A DNA stretch of 64,000 nucleotides, taken from positions 22,029 to 86,028 of the forward strand of contig CAMDAD010000013.1 in assembly GCA_945888515.1 (NCBI GenBank), read 5' to 3'. The translations under genes were made by a program, and so were the position numbers. The notes beneath the pieces are model-generated. The model was given only the letters and a program-made list of their open reading frames with translations, was not told the DNA's origin and searched no databases. Shown piece by piece: positions 1-8,500 of the stretch (the first letter of the stretch is position 1; every line of letters starts with the position of its first letter). The stretch comes from Akkermansia muciniphila (GTDB taxonomy: Bacteria; Verrucomicrobiota; Verrucomicrobiia; Verrucomicrobiales; Akkermansiaceae).

Positions 1-69
1 CTGCGAGTAGGGCGCGTAGGCGAGATCGCGCGTTTGCCAGGCAAGTGTTGTGAGCTGTGACCAGTCCAT
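1..69 (-). CDS. cdd: Cytidine deaminase, N-terminal fragment (runs off left edge)
   Basis: Partial gene. From an ATG at 67-69 read leftwards, 23 codons are open to the window edge and end in the residues RDLAYAPYSQ. The A-Y-A-P-Y-S run near residue 17 is the conserved N-terminal signature of homotetrameric cytidine deaminases, just ahead of their F-x-V-G-A-A segment and the zinc-binding H/C-x-E motif, which lie outside the window. The enzyme deaminates cytidine and deoxycytidine to uridine in pyrimidine salvage. An in-frame stop lies 12 bases upstream of the ATG, which supports this start. No Shine-Dalgarno sequence is visible. A competing minus frame starting at 148 is also open to the edge but resembles nothing known. 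The call rests on a short motif only. Confidence 0.68.
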   Translation of the reverse strand, partial: MDWSQLTTLAWQTRDLAYAPYSQ

Positions 70-395
70 AGGTCGACGCTAGCGGAAAACGCTGAGTAGG
101 CAAATGAGAAACTCCAGGAGTTTTAGCCGGGCGGTCAAGTGGTGTCATGAGTTTGAGACGATTCCTCCGTCATGGCGGCCAAAGAGAAAAGAATGGCAGA
201 ATAGGAGGTATTCTGTTCTCACCGGTCAATTTCAGTAATCTTAGTGGAAACCTGCGGCCTGAGTGGATCGCAGAGAAATTGGCATTATGAGCATTTGGCG
301 TGACACCTCCGTTTTATCCATCGTATTTTTTGATGCATTTTGATCGAAGCAAATTTCGCTGGCAGAACGGGTGATTTTGTGGCACATGAGGTTCC
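70..395. other. Intergenic region between divergent cdd and the DUF6580 gene
   Basis: No convincing gene. One small structure is visible: a 7-bp inverted repeat (CAGAATA / TATTCTG, 197-215) with the Shine-Dalgarno-like pentamer GGAGG in its 5-base loop, but no start codon follows at a useful distance. The region must hold the promoters of both flanking genes; none can be assigned with confidence. Confidence 0.4.
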
Positions 396-965
396 ATGCA
401 TCGGTGGATGAGTTTTGCGGCATTGTTAGTGGTTTTGATGGCATTCCGTTTGGTGGGTGCTTGGCAGGGATGGATGAATGTCTCTCCGTTACCTGCTTTG
501 TTTTTGCTGAGCATGGTTTGTTTTCACGGGCGTGAGCGTTGGTTGTTGCCATTGTCCGCCTGGGTGATCACCGACCCGCTGCTGAATGTGTTTTATGGTC
601 ATGCGATGTTGGCCTGGGATCAGCTTGGAATCTTGTTTGGTCTTGCAGCTACCCTGTTCTTAGTGCCGTGGTTGAAAAACTCTTTTTCGTGGTCCAGAGC
701 TCTGACGGCTTCCTTGGTCGCAGCCGTTTTATTTTATCTGGTGACAAACACCGTCTCCTTTTTTGGGCTTCCCGACTTTTATGAACGCAGTTGGCAGGGC
801 TTTTGGCAGGCGCAATGGTCTGGGCCTGTGGGACTGGGACCGACTTGGGTGTTTTTGCGCAATGCATGCGTGTCTCACCTGCTATTTACCACACTTTTTC
901 TGCTTGCGCTCCGTCCACTTTACGCGTATCACCCTGCGCCTCTTGCAGGCACGACACTCCGTTGA
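396..965 (+). CDS. DUF6580-like integral membrane protein (putative ECF-type S component)
   Basis: 189 residues with about five hydrophobic helices and no signal peptidase site. The N-terminal helix is followed by N-V-S-P-L-P-A-L and then W-V-I-T-D-P-L-L. This resembles the DUF6580 family, small membrane proteins distantly related to substrate-binding (S) components of energy-coupling-factor vitamin transporters, in which an N-F-x-P segment precedes a helix ending in an S/T-D pair. Start is the ATG at 396, with TGAGG seven bases upstream. The next gene, pdhA, follows after 24 bases, but a shared function is not evident. Family recognition is from memory of the motif pattern; substrate unknown. 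Confidence 0.6.
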   Translation: MHRWMSFAALLVVLMAFRLVGAWQGWMNVSPLPALFLLSMVCFHGRERWLLPLSAWVITDPLLNVFYGHAMLAWDQLGILFGLAATLFLVPWLKNSFSWSRALTASLVAAVLFYLVTNTVSFFGLPDFYERSWQGFWQAQWSGPVGLGPTWVFLRNACVSHLLFTTLFLLALRPLYAYHPAPLAGTTLR

Positions 966-989
966 TTCCATTCACTGAATTTTTTGCTT

Positions 990-2072
990 ATGTCCTTTTC
1001 CGCCGCTCCTTCGCATCATCTGGATTTCGCATCGTCACCGATCAACCGCGCTTTGACCGCTGAACAAAAAGTGGAACTTTTGCGCAAGATGATTCGTATT
1101 CGCCGTTTTGAGAACGCCTGCTCCAAGTATTACACTTTGGGTCGGATCGGGGGCTTTCTTCACTTATATATCGGACAAGAATCGGTAGCTGTGGGGACAA
1201 TCTCCTTGTGCGGAGAAAACGATCATAACATCACGGCGTATCGTTGTCATGGACATGCCTTAGCGAGTGGGATGAACATGAATGAGTGTATGGCGGAGCT
1301 TTTTGGCAAATATACGGGAAGCGCCAAGGGCAAAGGCGGATCGATGCATTTGTTTGCGCCAGACAAAAATTTCTGGGGTGGCCACGGCATTGTGGGTGGT
1401 CAGACGCCACTGGGCTTGGGCTTGGCATATGGTCTAAAATACAAAGGTCTCCAGGGTGCGGCGTTGTGTTACATGGGCGACGGTGCGGTCAACCAAGGTG
1501 CGTTCCATGAATCGCTGAACTTGGCTGCGCTTTTTGAACTGCCCGTTGTCTACATCATCGAGAACAATGGCTATTCGATGGGAACCTCTCAGAAGCGTTC
1601 TTCCGCCTATCGTGGTTGTCTCGCCCAGCGTGCGGAAGCCTATGACATGGAGTGGGACTTGATCAACGGTTCCGACATTTACGAAGTGCGCGCAAAAACT
1701 CACATCGCCATGGAGCGCGCGCGGAAGGAGTCACGGCCTACCGTTTTGGAAATCACCACCTATCGCTACTATGGTCATAGTGTAGCCGATGCGAATGCAA
1801 AAAAATATCGTTCTCCTGAGGAAATTGAGAATTACAAAAACAACTATGACCCCATCAACACCTTCCGCAATCGATTGCTGCAAGAGGGTGTGATCACTCA
1901 GGAACAAGCTGATGAGATCAATAAGGAAGCGGGTGATGAAGCAGCGGCAGCGGTGGAATTTGCCGATGCCTCTCCCGCGCCCAGCATCGAATCAATTATG
2001 GACGATGTTTATTGGGAAGTGGATCATAAGACAGCGGCGGGACACACTGGACGTCATTTCTTCAACGACTGA
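990..2072 (+). CDS. pdhA: Pyruvate dehydrogenase E1 component, alpha subunit
   Basis: 360 residues. Together with the beta subunit it performs the thiamine-diphosphate-dependent decarboxylation of pyruvate and reductive acetylation of E2, feeding acetyl-CoA into the citric acid cycle. The thiamine-diphosphate motif is intact: G-D-G at about 163-165 and the closing N-N at 192-193. The Y-R-C-H-G-H-A segment (85-91) and the phosphorylation-loop region near Y-R-Y-Y-G-H-S-V are also typical of the pyruvate rather than branched-chain family. Start chosen at the ATG at 990; an in-frame TTG at 984 would add two residues. No Shine-Dalgarno is visible, only a T-rich leader. pdhB follows 61 bases downstream. 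No E2 or E3 gene is adjacent. Confidence 0.94.
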   Translation: MSFSAAPSHHLDFASSPINRALTAEQKVELLRKMIRIRRFENACSKYYTLGRIGGFLHLYIGQESVAVGTISLCGENDHNITAYRCHGHALASGMNMNECMAELFGKYTGSAKGKGGSMHLFAPDKNFWGGHGIVGGQTPLGLGLAYGLKYKGLQGAALCYMGDGAVNQGAFHESLNLAALFELPVVYIIENNGYSMGTSQKRSSAYRGCLAQRAEAYDMEWDLINGSDIYEVRAKTHIAMERARKESRPTVLEITTYRYYGHSVADANAKKYRSPEEIENYKNNYDPINTFRNRLLQEGVITQEQADEINKEAGDEAAAAVEFADASPAPSIESIMDDVYWEVDHKTAAGHTGRHFFND

Positions 2073-2133
2073 AGCAAGTACGAGAAACGTAGTATTTTAC
2101 CCTCATCAATCAATTACACTCAAGCAACTGGAT

Positions 2134-3117
2134 ATGCGCACATTGACCTACAGAGAAGCACTTCGCGAAGGCATGGATGAAGAACTGGCCCGCGATGAAA
2201 ACGTCGTGCTGATGGGCGAGGAAGTCGCCCAATACAATGGTGCCTACAAAGTGACAGAAGGCCTATGGAAAAAATGGGGAGACAAGCGAATTGTTGACAC
2301 ACCGATTTCCGAGGCCGGTTTCATAGGCATGGGCATTGGTGCCTCGATGCTAGGTGTGCGTCCTGTGATGGAGCTGATGTTCTGGTCTTTTCATTCGGTT
2401 GCCTTTGACCAGCTGGTGAGTAATGCGGCTTGCGTGCGCTACATGTCCGGTGGTTTGATCCATTGCCCGATTGTGGTGCGTGGTCCTGCCAACGGTGGCA
2501 CAAATGTAGGCGCCACACACTCCCACATTCCCGAGGGCCTGTTTGCTGCATTTCCAGGTTTGAAAGTTGTCGCTCCCGCGACTCCTGCCGACGCGAAGGG
2601 GTTGATCAAAGCATCCATCCGCGACAACGATCCCGTATTTTTCATGGAAAATACCATACTTTACGGAACAACTGGCCCCGTGCCAGATCCGGCGGAGGGA
2701 GACTTCGTGATTCCCTTGGGCGTGGCCGATCTGAAGCGCGAGGGTTCCGACCTTTCCTTGATTGCTCATGGTCGCTCGGTAATTCATTGCTTGGAAGCCG
2801 CGGAAACCTTGCAACGCGATCACGGTATTTCCTGTGATGTTCTCGACCTTCGCACCATCCGTCCGCTCGATCAGGAAGCCATTCTCAAAACCGTGCGCAA
2901 AACTCACCGTGTCGTGCTCGTGGATGAGTCGAAAGCCTTTGGTGGAGTATCGGCGATGGTGGCGACCTTGATTCAAGACCATTGTTTCGATGATTTGGAC
3001 GCACCGATCAAGCGAGTGACTTCCCTTGACGCGCCTGCGATTTACTCCAAGCATGTGGAGAACGATCAGCTGCCGAATCCGAAGCGTATCGTGGAGAAAG
3101 TATTGACCATCGCCTAA
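2134..3117 (+). CDS. pdhB: Pyruvate dehydrogenase E1 component, beta subunit
   Basis: 327 residues, the usual length for E1 beta. It begins M-R-T-L-T-Y-R-E-A-L and carries the conserved glutamate in V-L-M-G-E-E-V near residue 27, then D-T-P-I-S-E near 54 and the C-terminal transketolase domain with D-L-R-T-I-R-P-L. It forms the heterotetramer with PdhA and contributes to thiamine diphosphate binding. The frame is open far upstream (to 1912, inside pdhA), but the family start fits only the ATG at 2134, after the pdhA stop. The two genes form an operon; the next gene on the strand is a lipoprotein, so E2 and E3 must be elsewhere. Confidence 0.94.
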   Translation: MRTLTYREALREGMDEELARDENVVLMGEEVAQYNGAYKVTEGLWKKWGDKRIVDTPISEAGFIGMGIGASMLGVRPVMELMFWSFHSVAFDQLVSNAACVRYMSGGLIHCPIVVRGPANGGTNVGATHSHIPEGLFAAFPGLKVVAPATPADAKGLIKASIRDNDPVFFMENTILYGTTGPVPDPAEGDFVIPLGVADLKREGSDLSLIAHGRSVIHCLEAAETLQRDHGISCDVLDLRTIRPLDQEAILKTVRKTHRVVLVDESKAFGGVSAMVATLIQDHCFDDLDAPIKRVTSLDAPAIYSKHVENDQLPNPKRIVEKVLTIA

Positions 3118-3192
3118 GGCAAAGAATCTTTATCACAAACGCATTTTCTGTTTGACCTACCCCCTGCACTCTCGATTACCTTAATGTCCGTT

Positions 3193-3567
3193 ATGAAAAA
3201 CCTTTTTCTGTCTTCTCTGTGCGCTGTGACCGCTCTCGGTCTTTCTTCCTGCTGCTGTCTGTTCGGTAGCAACAACACTTATAGAACTAAGCAAACCTAT
3301 GTAGCTCGTTATAAAACAGTAACGAAGGAAGTTCAGGTTGCCACTGGATCCAAAGGTGGGATTGAGACGAAGACGGTTAAAGAAAAAGTGCCAGTTTATA
3401 AAGCACGTTACGTGGCGCATCGCGTGGATTGCGTGCGCACTTATAGCCCACGAGATGGTGCTTGTGGAACGACCAGTGAAACCGTCATCAAAATGTCCTC
3501 CAGCCAAGGCAGCGTGGGCAGCCCACACATTGGTTTGGTACCGACCATGAAGCCTTTGGCTCCTTGA
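3193..3567 (+). CDS. Small secreted lipoprotein of unknown function
   Basis: 124 residues. It has a short lipoprotein signal: M-K-N-L-F, a hydrophobic core, then the lipobox G-L-S-S-C, followed by two more cysteines. The mature part is basic, with repeated K-T-V-T-K-E-V / K-T-V-K-E-K-V-P-V-Y elements near residues 38-65, and a Gly/Ser-rich tail. No family is recognised. The start could also be the ATG at 3184, three codons upstream. A strong rho-independent terminator follows 20 bases after the stop, so this is the last gene of its transcript, possibly with its own promoter between 3118 and 3180. Confidence 0.75.
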   Translation: MKNLFLSSLCAVTALGLSSCCCLFGSNNTYRTKQTYVARYKTVTKEVQVATGSKGGIETKTVKEKVPVYKARYVAHRVDCVRTYSPRDGACGTTSETVIKMSSSQGSVGSPHIGLVPTMKPLAP

Positions 3568-3586
3568 TTGGTTTTTCTCAAAAAAC

Positions 3587-3619
3587 AAGCGCACGGGTGA
3601 TTCCTGTGCGCTTTTTTTT
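3587..3619 (+). terminator. Rho-independent terminator after lipoprotein gene
   Basis: AAGCGCAC pairs perfectly with GTGCGCTT (8 bp, extendable by GG/CC with a bulge) around a short loop, followed by a run of eight T. It lies between convergent genes; the A-rich left flank may let it also act weakly on the minus strand. Confidence 0.85.
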
Positions 3620-3638
3620 GATACGTTTCGGAATGGGA

Positions 3639-4283
3639 TCAGAACTTGTACGCGTAGGACAAGCCGATGCTGTTGAAGCCGCCTACGTCAAAAATACCGA
3701 AACCGCCCGAGTGATGTGCAATGTATAGATTCACTTGTTGTTCCGGAGCGCTGGGAAGAGCGAAGGTGAATTGAATGGGTAGGTTGAATTTCAAATTCGA
3801 ACGGTTTTCGTTAGGGTGGCGCTGTTTGTCCATAGCATAAATTTCCGTTGCATAGGAGAGCCCCAAGCCTGCGGCAAAGCTAGTTTGAACCCATGCATTC
3901 CATGGGAAATCCACCCAGCGCAATTGCAAAGCGCCATTATATGTCAGAAATGGATCATTCGCATTTTCATCAACCAACTCTAGGCACAGAGGCATTTCCA
4001 ATAAAGGATGATATTGCTTACCGAACAGTTCGATGTTCCATTCCGTTAGCGTCTTGGTTGCCGTGAATTGATAGATTTCAGCACCAGCATCACCATCTTC
4101 AACAGTGATATTTCCCTCCAAGAAATCATCGATTTCGTTTTTGGTCATCAGCGAAACGCCGAACTCAAAGGTCCATCCTTCTAGTGCTTCGGTGTGATCA
4201 AAAGTAACCAGGGCTTGCGTCTCCGCCTGTGCGTGGGAGAGAGCGATCACACAGCCCAACATAGCGAGTGAAAAACGTTTCAT
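3639..4283 (-). CDS. PagL-like lipid A 3-O-deacylase (acyloxyacyl hydrolase family)
   Basis: 214 residues with a Sec signal (cleavage after A-Q-A at about residue 20) and a C-terminal phenylalanine typical of outer-membrane beta barrels. Near the C-terminus it has I-A-H-H-S-G-G-F-G (188-196) followed by G-F-N-S-I-G-L-S-Y-A-Y-K-F. PagL enzymes carry a catalytic His-x-Ser about 25 residues from the end, followed by a G-x-N-x-x-G-L strand; here H190-x-S192 sits at that place. PagL removes the 3-linked acyl chain from lipid A in the outer leaflet. Overall similarity is otherwise low, so a generic barrel role is possible. It is a single gene facing the convergent terminator at 3587-3619. Confidence 0.62.
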   Translation of the reverse strand: MKRFSLAMLGCVIALSHAQAETQALVTFDHTEALEGWTFEFGVSLMTKNEIDDFLEGNITVEDGDAGAEIYQFTATKTLTEWNIELFGKQYHPLLEMPLCLELVDENANDPFLTYNGALQLRWVDFPWNAWVQTSFAAGLGLSYATEIYAMDKQRHPNENRSNLKFNLPIQFTFALPSAPEQQVNLYIAHHSGGFGIFDVGGFNSIGLSYAYKF

Positions 4284-4418
4284 GACGACGCGTTTTATGG
4301 AAAATTAAGAATTTATGTCAAGATTTGAACCCCTTAAAATCTGTGCGGCGAAATGTTTCGCTGAAAAAAATTTGGAACTCCCTCGAGTTGTGCGGGAGGA
4401 TTCCTGTGAGGCGATTTC
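4284..4418. other. Short AT-rich spacer with a small hairpin
   Basis: Between the rnc stop and the PagL-like gene, both on the minus strand. A 6-bp inverted repeat GCGAAA/TTTCGC (4348-4361) is flanked by a run of A on the plus strand. Read in the direction of rnc transcription, the T-run comes before the hairpin, so it does not have the order expected of an rnc terminator. Promoter elements for the PagL-like gene probably lie here but none is clear. Confidence 0.35.
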
Positions 4419-5114
4419 TCAAGACGCTTGATCCTGTGACCACACTTTTTTGCGAAGTGCTTCGAGTGCTGCCCGCACTTCGGCCTCTTTTTTGCTTTTC
4501 CCGCGCCCCTGTGCTAACACCATGTCGCGCCAGAGAACTTGTGCGTGAAATACCTTACGATGATCCGGACCACTTTCTCCCGTGATCTGGTAGCGCGGTG
4601 CTTGCGTGTCTAATGATTGCAATATTTCCTGCAGAGTGCCTTTGGGATTTCCGACTTCTGTATTTTCCTCTACCACGCCTATGCCTTGTTCAAATAAACG
4701 CAGAACCAGCTCCTTTGCCGATTGATAACCGGAGTCCAGATAAATGGCACCCACCAACGCTTCCATCGCATCAGCTAATGTTGACGGCCGTTTTCGTCCC
4801 CCACTGGCTTCTTCCCCTTTGCCTAACAAAATATAATGCCCCAGTTGCACCGTTAGGGCAAACTGAGATAGGGCCTGTCGCGATACCAACTGCGCCCGCA
4901 GCTTGGTCATCTGACCCTCGGGAGCCTCCGGGAATTTGCGGAACAGGTGTTCGGTCAAGATCAATTGCAATACGGCATCACCGAGAAACTCCAAGCGTTG
5001 GTTGTCAAAATGCGCTTTTTGCGATTCATAGGCTAAGCTCGGATGCGTCAAAGCCTCCGCAAGCAACAACGGATTGCGAAATTTGTAACCCAGTCTGACT
5101 TCGATGCTTTCCAT
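4419..5114 (-). CDS. rnc: Ribonuclease III
   Basis: 231 residues from the chosen start, the normal length. Residues about 5-150 form the RNase III domain, with the signature N-Q-R-L-E-F-L-G-D-A-V-L including the catalytic Glu and Asp, and the second acidic cluster in D-A-M-E-A-L-V-G-A-I. The C-terminal 70 residues are a double-stranded RNA-binding domain (G-N-P-K-G-T-L-Q-E-I-L-Q to R-A-A-L-E-A-L). The enzyme cleaves double-stranded RNA, including rRNA precursors. Start chosen at the ATG ending at 5114, with a purine-rich GAGAAGGA upstream; an ATG ending at 5153 is an alternative. Reading further upstream would run into tRNA-His and is excluded. Probably co-transcribed with that tRNA. Confidence 0.93.
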   Translation of the reverse strand: MESIEVRLGYKFRNPLLLAEALTHPSLAYESQKAHFDNQRLEFLGDAVLQLILTEHLFRKFPEAPEGQMTKLRAQLVSRQALSQFALTVQLGHYILLGKGEEASGGRKRPSTLADAMEALVGAIYLDSGYQSAKELVLRLFEQGIGVVEENTEVGNPKGTLQEILQSLDTQAPRYQITGESGPDHRKVFHAQVLWRDMVLAQGRGKSKKEAEVRAALEALRKKVWSQDQAS

Positions 5115-5174
5115 GCCGTGCGCGTTTTCCTTCTCTCCCGCCCGATACGCCATAGCGCTATCCGACAGGAAAGA

Positions 5175-5250
5175 TGGGGTGATCGACGGGATTCGAACCC
5201 GCAACAACCAGAATCACAATCTGGGGCTCTACCATTGAACTACGACCACC
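5175..5250 (-). tRNA. tRNA-His (anticodon GTG)
   Basis: Folds as a complete cloverleaf on the minus strand. The acceptor stem GTGGTCG pairs with CGATCAC; the D arm has GTTC/GAGC; the anticodon loop is TTGTGAT with GTG in the centre; the T arm has GCGGG, loop TTCGAAT, then CCCGT; and the 3' CCA is encoded. An extra G precedes the acceptor stem opposite C73, the G-1 identity base unique to tRNA-His. Its 3' end lies only 21-60 bases upstream of possible rnc starts on the same strand. Confidence 0.97.
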
Positions 5251-5339
5251 ATCTCTCGTTGGGGGGAGGGCATCGTAATGAATTTCCTGTCGATAGCAAG
5301 ACAAAAGTTGCAATTTATTCCCCGAACCGCGGTCTAAAC

Positions 5340-5459
5340 ATGAAGAAATTCACAAGCCCTTTTTTCGCAGCGCTGCTATTGGCTTTGTCTAAGATTTGCA
5401 ACTGCGATGATACTGAAGTGCGAGGAAAGATTCGCTCGGCAAAGGAAGCGATTTCCTGA
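5340..5459 (+). CDS. Possible 39-residue secreted peptide
   Basis: A short open frame beginning M-K-K-F-T-S followed by a hydrophobic stretch (F-F-A-A-L-L-L-A-L) and C-N-C-D-D, which reads like a signal peptide with a short charged mature part. It lies just upstream of the large cytochrome gene and ends before that gene's start. It could equally be chance or the remnant of a longer secreted protein. No family recognised. Confidence 0.25.
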   Translation: MKKFTSPFFAALLLALSKICNCDDTEVRGKIRSAKEAIS

Positions 5460-5535
5460 TGAGAGAAATCCGATGGTTTTCTTTTTTAGTCATGTCGGTC
5501 CTTTTCTTCATGCCTCTTTGCTGTATGTTTCTCGC

Positions 5536-8500
5536 ATGGCAAAAACTCACTGCTACCTGCTATCGCTCATGATGTTTGGCATCGCCGCTGCTCAGTCCAA
5601 TGCGCCGACGATGAAATTGCAGGGCATCGAATGGGCGAACGATTCGCTGCTCGGCAGCCCGGTTGCCATTTCGATGGACCATCAAGGCCGAGCCTATGTG
5701 ACACAAACCATGCGGCGCAAGGAGAGCGAGCTCGATATCCGAGCGCACACGAATTGGGTCACTGATACGCTTTCGTTTGAGAGTGTGGCCGATCGAGAGG
5801 CATTTTATCGGAGAGAATTGAGCACCGAACGTAGCGAGAAAAACAGGAGCTGGCTGAAAGATCGAAACAACGATGGTATTTCCGATTTCCGTGACTTGGC
5901 CGTCATTTCAGAAAAAATCCATCGCGTCTATGACAGGGCGGGAAAGGGAGTCGCGGACACCAGCGAGGTATTTGTCGATGGTCTCAATGATGCCATGACA
6001 GGCGTAGCCGCTGGCGTTATGAGCTATGGCGATGATGTCTATCTCGCCGCCATCCCGCGTGTCTGGAAATTTTCCGCGAACCGCAAACCAGGTGCCGCGG
6101 ACTTTGCAAAAGAAATTCTGTTAGAAGGGTTCGGTGTGCGCATCGCCTACTCGGGACATGACATGCACGGTTTGACCATGGGACCTGATGGGCGTGTGTA
6201 TTGGACCATCGGCGATAAAGGACTCAACGTCACTGATGCGAATGGCATCGTGCACAAAAAAGCCAGCGAAGGCGCGGTGCTGCGCTGCGAGCCCGATGGG
6301 AGTGGCTTTGAAATTTTCGCGCGTGGCTTGCGCAATCCACAAGAGATTGCCTTTGACCAATGGGGCAATCTTTTCAGCGTCGATAACGATGGCGACTTCA
6401 AAGGTGAGCGCGAACGCATCGTTTATATCACGGAGCGCAGTGACTCCGGTTGGCGTTGCAATTGGCAGTATCGTGGCAGTGGCTATAATCCATGGATGGA
6501 CGAAAAGCTTTCCGTGCCGCAGTGGGCCGGTCAGGCCGGCTATATCACACCACCACTGGCTAACTACCTCGATGGCCCCAGTGGTTTCCTTTATAATCCC
6601 GGCACCGCTCTCGGTGATGCGTGGAAGGACACGTTTTTCGTTACATTATTTCCCGGTCGGAAATTGGCGGCCTTTCAGTTGGAACCATCTGGTGCGAGCT
6701 TTCGTATGACCCACGACCGACTCGCTTTCAGCGGTCCGATGATGACCGGTCTGTCATGGGGGCCCGATGGAGCCATTTACGTTGCCGACTGGAATAGCGC
6801 TGCGTGGGATCCGCACGATAAAGGGAAAATTTGGAGACTCGACGTCGATGCCAAAGACAAAAATCCGCAACGTCTCCTCACACAGTCTCTCCTGCGCGAA
6901 GGGATGGCGAAACAACCGGTCGCAGAGTTGACGAAGTTGTTAGGTCACGACGATCAGCGCATTCGACGCGATGCTCAATTTTCTTTGGTCGCGCGCGGCG
7001 AAGTAACCATTCTGTTAGATGCAGCGCAAAATCATAAATCGCTTCTCGCGCGCGTCCACGCGATCTGGGGACTCGGCCAACTCGGGCGCAAAGACTCCAA
7101 CGCTGTCGCTCCCCTGCTGCCCTTGTTGAAAGATCGGCAACCCGAAGTGCGCGCGCAAGCAGCCAAGGCAATTGGCGATGCCGCTTACCAACCCGCCGCG
7201 GCCGATCTTGCTACTTTGCTGCAAGATTCCGAAGTGCGTGTGAGTTACCACGCTGCCATAGCGCTCTCTAAAACGGGCTCTGACAAGCATACAAATGCCA
7301 TCACAGAAATGCTGGCTAACCGCGCGAATGACGACGTCTTTCTCCGCCACGCCGCCATTACCGCGTTGGCGGGTGTGTGTGCTAAACATCCTAGCGTCCT
7401 TGTCGGCATGCGTGAGCACAAAAGCTCCACTGTGCGCATCGCTTCCGTGGTGGCACTGCGCCGCTTGGCTGATGCGGGAGTCGTTACCTTTCTTAACGAC
7501 TTCGATCCTCTTGTCTCCGCTGAAGCTGCTCGAGCCATCCATGATGACGATTCCATCACAGCCGCCCTTCCCGCACTCGCAAAATTTCTCACAATCTATT
7601 CCGGCGCAGATCCTGTGATCCTTCGTCGTGCCATATCGGCTAACCTTCGCATAGGCGGCAGCGAGTCCGCCCAGCGTCTTTCCGATTACGCAGCGCGCAC
7701 CAGCGCCCCCGAATCCATGCGCAAAGAAGCGCTCGATAGCCTCATCACCTGGCTGAAGCCAATACCACTCGACCGCGTGGAAGGACGCTATCGCCCTCTA
7801 GCCCCCCGCTCCGCCAGCGAATTGCATGGAGCCCTCGTCAAGACTGCCGAGTCTCTTCTCGCGGATGCCTCCGCCCCGGTTCGTCAAAGCACTTGTGAGC
7901 TGATCAAAATTGCCGGCTTTGACAAAAGCAATCAGACTCTGCATCGCCTCGTAGCAAATGAAAAAGAAAATGCCACCGTGCGTGCTGCTGCCTTGCAAAC
8001 CCTCGCTGCACTCAAGGACCTCGACCTCGCGCGCGCCAACGAGGCCGCTCTCTCGTCCAACGATGCCAGTTTGCGCAATTCCGCTCTGCAACTACTCTCC
8101 CGCGCGGGTGGTGCCAGCGAAAAAGTAGTTCCACTGCTCGAAAAAGTGTTAGAAAAAGGTAAGCCTGCCGAAATGCAGGATGCCTTCGCCACACTTGGAA
8201 GTATGAAGAGCCCCGCCGCAAAAAAAACGCTCCTTTCGTGGATGAAAAAACTTTTATCAAATGCTGTGCCTGAGGCTGCGCGTCTTGATCTGTTAGAAGC
8301 ATCCCGCGCTCAGAACGATGACGCATTGAATAAAGCCATCGCTGCTTATGAGAAGGGTAGATCGTCCGATGACAAACTCGCTGTTTTCCGTGAAACTCTG
8401 CAAGGTGGCAATGCCGCGCGCGGCAAACAAATCGCGCTCGAACATCTCGCCGCCCAATGTACTCGCTGCCACAAGATCGGTAAAGAGGGTGCCGAGGTAG

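Noticed and set aside
1..148. A second minus-strand frame open to the left edge, starting at 148
   Set aside because: It overlaps the cytidine deaminase start in another frame, and its composition resembles no protein family.
299..310. CGTGACACCTCC followed by T-rich sequence, repeated at 36122-36133
   Set aside because: A 12-base match is expected many times by chance in 64 kb on two strands; flanks do not match.
241..552. Minus-strand 103-codon frame over the DUF6580 gene start
   Set aside because: Antisense to a real gene, protein-unlike composition, no family match.
2350..3054. Long minus-strand frame of 234 codons inside pdhB
   Set aside because: Antisense shadow of a well-supported gene.
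4348..4361. GCGAAA/TTTCGC hairpin near the rnc end
   Set aside because: The T-run is on the wrong side for an rnc terminator.
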